From: JBGSTR01 sp963707135
Lineage (GTDB): Bacteria; Pseudomonadota; Gammaproteobacteria; Chromatiales; Chromatiaceae
DNA length: 64,000 nucleotides
NCBI GenBank assembly: GCA_963707135.1
Contig: CAVPOY010000001.1
Location: 248,001-312,000 of the forward strand
Direction of reading: 5' to 3'
Positions within the stretch are counted from its first letter, which is position 1. Every line of letters starts with the position of its first letter. Positions 60,623-64,000 of this stretch are shown in pieces. Position numbers and translations under genes: made by a program. The notes under the pieces are model-generated. The model did no database searches and was not told where the DNA came from. It saw only the letters and a program-made list of their open reading frames with translations.

Positions 60623-60673
60623 AAACGCATATTCAAAACCTAGTAAAAGCATCAGGAAACGGAGCCCGGCGCG

Positions 60674-62116
60674 ATGACCTCAAACCCAGCCGTCGACGAC
60701 ATCGTCAAATCGGAATACGAGCACGGATTCGTCACCGAGATCGAGTCCGATACGCTGCCGCCCGGGCTGGACGAGGGCGTGGTTCGGACGATCTCGCAGC
60801 GCAAGGGCGAGCCCGAATTCATGACCGAATGGCGGCTGAAGGCCTACCGCCACTGGCTGACGATGGACACGCCGCGGTGGTCGTCGGTGCACTACCCGGA
60901 GATCGATTTCCAGGCGATCTCCTATTTCTCGGCGCCCAAGAAACAGGATGGCCCCAAGAGCCTGGACGAGGTGGACCCGGCGCTGCTTGAGACCTACGAG
61001 AAGCTCGGCATTCCGATCGAGGAGCAGAAGGCGCTGGCCGGAATCGCCGTCGACGCGGTCTTCGACAGCGTTTCGGTGGCGACGACCTTCCGCGAGAAGC
61101 TCGCCGAGGCGGGTGTGGTGTTCTGCTCGATTTCCGAGGCCGTCCACGACCATCCCGAACTAATAAAACGCTACTTGGGGTCAGTGGTCCCGCATACCGA
61201 CAATTTTTACGCGGCACTGAACGCGGCCGTGTTCAGCGACGGCACCTTCGTCTACGTCCCGAAGGGTGTGCGCTGCCCGATGGAACTCAGCACCTATTTC
61301 CGGATCAATGCCCGCAATACCGGACAGTTCGAGCGCACGCTGATCATCGCCGAAGCGGGCAGCTACGTAAGCTATCTCGAGGGTTGCACGGCTCCCCAGC
61401 GAGACGAGAATCAGCTACACGCGGCCGTGGTTGAGCTGATCGCTCACGAGGACGCCGAGATCAAGTATTCGACCGTCCAGAACTGGTATCCCGGCGACGA
61501 GAAGGGTCGCGGCGGCATCTTCAACTTCGTTACCAAGCGCGGCGACTGCCGTGGGGCCCGGTCCAAGATCTCCTGGACCCAGGTCGAGACCGGCTCTGCG
61601 ATCACCTGGAAGTACCCGAGCTGCATTCTTCGCGGCGATGACTCGATCGGTGAGTTCTACTCGGTGGCCGTCACCAAGGGCCGCCAGCAGGCCGACACCG
61701 GGACCAAGATGATCCACCTGGGCCGCAACACCCGTTCGACCATCGTCTCCAAGGGCATCTCCGCCGGCGAGGGTCAGCAGACCTACCGGGGACTGGTGCG
61801 CATAGCGGGTAAGGCCGCGGGTGCCCGCAATCACACCCAGTGCGACTCCCTGTTGATCGGCGACCGCTGTGCGGCACACACGTTCCCGTACATCGAGGTC
61901 AAGAACCCGTCGGCGAAGATGGAGCACGAGGCGACCACGTCCAAGATCAGTGAGGATCAGTTGTTCTACTGCCGGGCTCGCGGGCTTTCTCAGGAGGACG
62001 CGGTGTCGATGATCGTCAACGGGTTCTGCAAGGAGGTCTTCAACGAGCTTCCGATGGAGTTCGCCGTCGAGGCCCAAAAGCTACTGAGCATCAGCTTGGA
62101 AGGGGCCGTGGGCTGA
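60674..62116 (+). CDS. sufB: Fe-S cluster assembly scaffold SufB
   Basis: 480 residues. SufB with SufC and SufD forms the SufBC2D scaffold on which Fe-S clusters are built. Family blocks present are GFVTEIESDTLPPGL, FMTEWRLKAYRHW, VPKGVRCPMELSTYFRIN, GCTAPQRDENQLHAAVVELI, GGIFNFVTKRGDCRGARSKI, RNHTQCDSLLIGDRCAAHT and FPYIEVKNPSAKMEHEATTS. The cluster-linked Cys of the GDRCAAHT-like segment is present. ATG 60674 follows AAACGGAG. First gene of the suf operon; sufA, iscR or sufR are not upstream. Confidence 0.96.
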   Translation: MTSNPAVDDIVKSEYEHGFVTEIESDTLPPGLDEGVVRTISQRKGEPEFMTEWRLKAYRHWLTMDTPRWSSVHYPEIDFQAISYFSAPKKQDGPKSLDEVDPALLETYEKLGIPIEEQKALAGIAVDAVFDSVSVATTFREKLAEAGVVFCSISEAVHDHPELIKRYLGSVVPHTDNFYAALNAAVFSDGTFVYVPKGVRCPMELSTYFRINARNTGQFERTLIIAEAGSYVSYLEGCTAPQRDENQLHAAVVELIAHEDAEIKYSTVQNWYPGDEKGRGGIFNFVTKRGDCRGARSKISWTQVETGSAITWKYPSCILRGDDSIGEFYSVAVTKGRQQADTGTKMIHLGRNTRSTIVSKGISAGEGQQTYRGLVRIAGKAAGARNHTQCDSLLIGDRCAAHTFPYIEVKNPSAKMEHEATTSKISEDQLFYCRARGLSQEDAVSMIVNGFCKEVFNELPMEFAVEAQKLLSISLEGAVG

Positions 62117-62170
62117 CGGGCGAATCGGGCCAGACGCCCGGGACCATTTGAACATTACTCGGAGACGCGA

Positions 62171-62926
62171 ATGCTATCTGTCAAAGGCCTGAAGGCCAGC
62201 ATAGGCGGGAAGGAGATACTCAAGGGAGTGGATCTGGAGGTCGGGTCCGGCGAGATCCACGCGATCATGGGCCCCAACGGCTCCGGAAAGAGCACTTTCG
62301 CCCATGTGCTGTCGGGACGCGAGGGGTATGAGGTCACCCAGGGCACCGTAACCTTCGACGGCCAGGACCTGCTCGGCCTCGAGCCCGAGGAGCGGGCCCA
62401 GGCGGGTCTGTTCCTGGCGTTCCAGTATCCGGTCGAGCTTCCGGGCGTCAACAACACCTATTTCTTGAAGGCCGCGCTGAACGCCATCCGAAAGGCCCGC
62501 GGCGAGACGGAGTTCGATGCGGTCTCGTTCCTGCGTCTGATGAAGGAGAAGCTCAAGGTACTGCACCTCGACGACTCCCTGCTCAAGCGGCCGGTCAATT
62601 TCGGGTTCTCGGGCGGCGAGAAGAAACGAAACGAGATTTTCCAGATGGCCCTGCTCGAGCCCAGGCTCGCCATCCTCGACGAGACCGATTCGGGGCTCGA
62701 CATCGATGCATTGCGGATTGTCGCCGACGGCGTGAATGCGCTGCGCAGCCCCGAGCGCTCGATGATCGTCGTCACCCACTACCAGCGCCTGCTCGAATAT
62801 ATCCAACCCGATCGTGTCCATGTGCTGGCCAAAGGCCGCATCATCCGCTCCGGCGGCAAGGAGCTCGCCCTGGAGCTCGAGGAAAAGGGGTACGGCTGGA
62901 TCACCGGGGAGGACGAGGCCGCATGA
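62171..62926 (+). CDS. sufC: Fe-S cluster assembly ATPase SufC
   Basis: 251 residues, soluble ABC-type ATPase. Walker A is MGPNGSGKSTFAHVLSG, the Q-loop FLAFQYPVELPGVNN, signature FSGGEKKRNEIFQMALLEP, and Walker B with D-loop LAILDETDSGLDIDALRIVAD, followed by the H-loop VVTHYQRLLEYI. SufC hydrolyses ATP within the SufBC2D complex and is not a transporter. The stop overlaps the sufD start (ATGA), which couples their synthesis. Confidence 0.96.
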   Translation: MLSVKGLKASIGGKEILKGVDLEVGSGEIHAIMGPNGSGKSTFAHVLSGREGYEVTQGTVTFDGQDLLGLEPEERAQAGLFLAFQYPVELPGVNNTYFLKAALNAIRKARGETEFDAVSFLRLMKEKLKVLHLDDSLLKRPVNFGFSGGEKKRNEIFQMALLEPRLAILDETDSGLDIDALRIVADGVNALRSPERSMIVVTHYQRLLEYIQPDRVHVLAKGRIIRSGGKELALELEEKGYGWITGEDEAA

Positions 62927-64000
62927 GCACCCAGGTCACCAGCGCGTTCGACAGCTGGCTCCCCAACGCACCGGGGACCTTGGCCGGCGGCGGTCTCGAT
63001 TGGCTAGAGTCGCGGCGCGAGAGTGCGCGCGAGCGCGTGCGCGCACAGGGCGTTCCGGGCACTAAGCAGGAGGCATGGCGGTACACCAGCCTCAAGCGGC
63101 TGATCGAGCAGGGTTTTATTCCGACCGACGAACCCGTGTCTGCGCTGATGCCAGAGGATATCGAGGAAGTCCTGATTCCTGGGCTCGACGCGCACCGGGT
63201 GCTTCTGGTTAACGGCCGCTTCGCTCCCGAGCTTTCGGAGCTCGGTAACCTGCCTGAGGGCGTGCGGATCGGCGGTTTGAGCCAGATTCTGGGAAGCGAT
63301 CCCGATGTCGTGAGGGATCGGCTAGACGAGGTCGTCGGTGACGAGCAGCCGCTATTCGCGGCCCTGAACACCGCTGGGGTCGACGATGGGTTGGTCTTGT
63401 TGCTGGATCGTTCGGCAGCACCGGCGAAGCCGATCGAAATCCTGCATCTTTCGGTCGGCATGGATACCCCGAGGGTCGCCCAGCCGAGGCACGTCGTGGC
63501 GCTGGCGGACGGCTCCCAGGCGACCCTGATCGAACGCCACGTGAGCCTCGGCGATTCCACCTACTGCACGAATTCTGTCCTCGAGATCTCGCTGGGACGG
63601 GGCGCCGGGCTCGATCATTACCGGGTCCAGCTCGAGAGCGCGAGTGCCTTCCATATCTCGAGCCTGTACCTGAGGCAGGGCGAGCACAGCCGCTACCGAG
63701 GGGTCAATGTCGGCTTAGGCGCCGCCTGGGCGCGCACCGACCTTGCGGTTCGCCTCAGCGGCGAGGGTGCCGAGTGCGACCTGCAGGGTCTTTACCTCGC
63801 CGGCGACCAGCAACTGGTCGACTATCACCTGGATGTGAACCACGCGATGCCGCGCTGCACGAGCCGCGAGAACTTCAAGGGGATCCTGTACGGCAAGGGC
63901 AGGGCGGTGTTCGACGGACGGGTCTTTGTGGCCAAGGATGCCCAGAAGACCGATGCGGCCATGTCGAACAAGAACCTACTGCTGTCCGATAGCGCGGAGG
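62923..64000 (+). CDS. sufD: Fe-S cluster assembly protein SufD (3' end outside window)
   Basis: 359 residues are visible and the frame stays open to the right edge. The N-terminal helix region contains TKQEAWRYTSLKRL, a typical SufD opening. The beta-helix core shows LNTAGVDDGLVLLLD, LIERHVSLG, TNSVLEISLGRGAGLDHYRV, SRYRGVNVGLGAAWARTDL and VNHAMPRCTSRENFKGILYGKGRAVFDGRVFVAKDAQKTDAAMSNKNLLLS's recognisable C-terminal core. The final dozen blocks and stop are cut off. SufD completes the SufBC2D complex; sufS and sufE-like genes would be expected beyond the window. Confidence 0.94.
   Translation, partial: MSTQVTSAFDSWLPNAPGTLAGGGLDWLESRRESARERVRAQGVPGTKQEAWRYTSLKRLIEQGFIPTDEPVSALMPEDIEEVLIPGLDAHRVLLVNGRFAPELSELGNLPEGVRIGGLSQILGSDPDVVRDRLDEVVGDEQPLFAALNTAGVDDGLVLLLDRSAAPAKPIEILHLSVGMDTPRVAQPRHVVALADGSQATLIERHVSLGDSTYCTNSVLEISLGRGAGLDHYRVQLESASAFHISSLYLRQGEHSRYRGVNVGLGAAWARTDLAVRLSGEGAECDLQGLYLAGDQQLVDYHLDVNHAMPRCTSRENFKGILYGKGRAVFDGRVFVAKDAQKTDAAMSNKNLLLSDSAE

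Overview
The window is a GC-rich, gene-dense chromosomal segment. The gene content points to a gammaproteobacterium, probably near Chromatiales/Ectothiorhodospiraceae (inference). The pointers are the serC-pheA-hisC-tyrA order, gyrA next to serC, sufBCD, a DUF3305/DUF3306-type formate dehydrogenase operon, ChrA/ChrR-like proteins, NhaA and short GTAGGGTGGGC-type interspersed repeats. No rRNA, tRNA, CRISPR array, phage or transposase gene was seen.

Layout. 1-9 kb: the 3' end of mtnA, gyrA, then serine/aromatic/histidine amino-acid genes serC, serA, pheA, hisC, tyrA. 9-11 kb: a small lipoprotein, a PilZ-like protein and a membrane-tethered ChpA-like HPt protein. 11.3-15.6 kb: a tight four-gene envelope operon made of a MacB/FtsX-type permease, a secreted formylglycine-generating-enzyme-like protein without catalytic cysteines, and two lipoproteins. 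It resembles the TagS/TagR part of the type VI TagQRST system, but no ATPase, kinase or secretion gene is present. 15.8-21.8 kb: gpmI, an orphan radical SAM protein, chrA and a hemerythrin. 22-26 kb: a metal/arsenic-flavoured cluster with an HMA-like protein, a TVP38-flavoprotein disulfide reductase fusion and a frameshifted arsS-like gene. 26-31 kb: a secreted protein, a DUF389 membrane protein with a lipid-kinase-like N-terminus, and an exported thioredoxin/NHL-repeat protein.

31.3-45.4 kb: a formate dehydrogenase island. A regulator, fdhD and moaA lie on the minus strand, divergent from DUF3305, DUF3306, a polyferredoxin, a TorD-like chaperone, a small Tat protein and fdhA-fdhB-fdhC. The operon continues into a cytochrome b/CCG iron-sulfur pair of the HdrE/HdrD (DsrM/DsrK) type. 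45.5-56.3 kb: a degraded ADP-ribosylglycohydrolase remnant, then cupin, DUF302, two CBS proteins, an L,D-transpeptidase, mgtE, a Lon-like protease, a Cys-rich lipoprotein and nhaA. 56.4-64 kb: an fbpCBA ferric-iron importer divergent from sufBCD, with a Fur-box-like palindrome between them.

Three copies of one roughly 150-bp hairpin-rich repeat (near 0.4, 6.8 and 42.2 kb) are the clearest structure not explained by genes; one sits inside the fdh operon between fdhB and fdhC. Reading-frame breaks occur in the arsS-like gene and the ADP-ribosylglycohydrolase remnant, and the starts of mgtE and moaA are abnormal. These could be real decay or assembly indels, and the sequence alone cannot decide.
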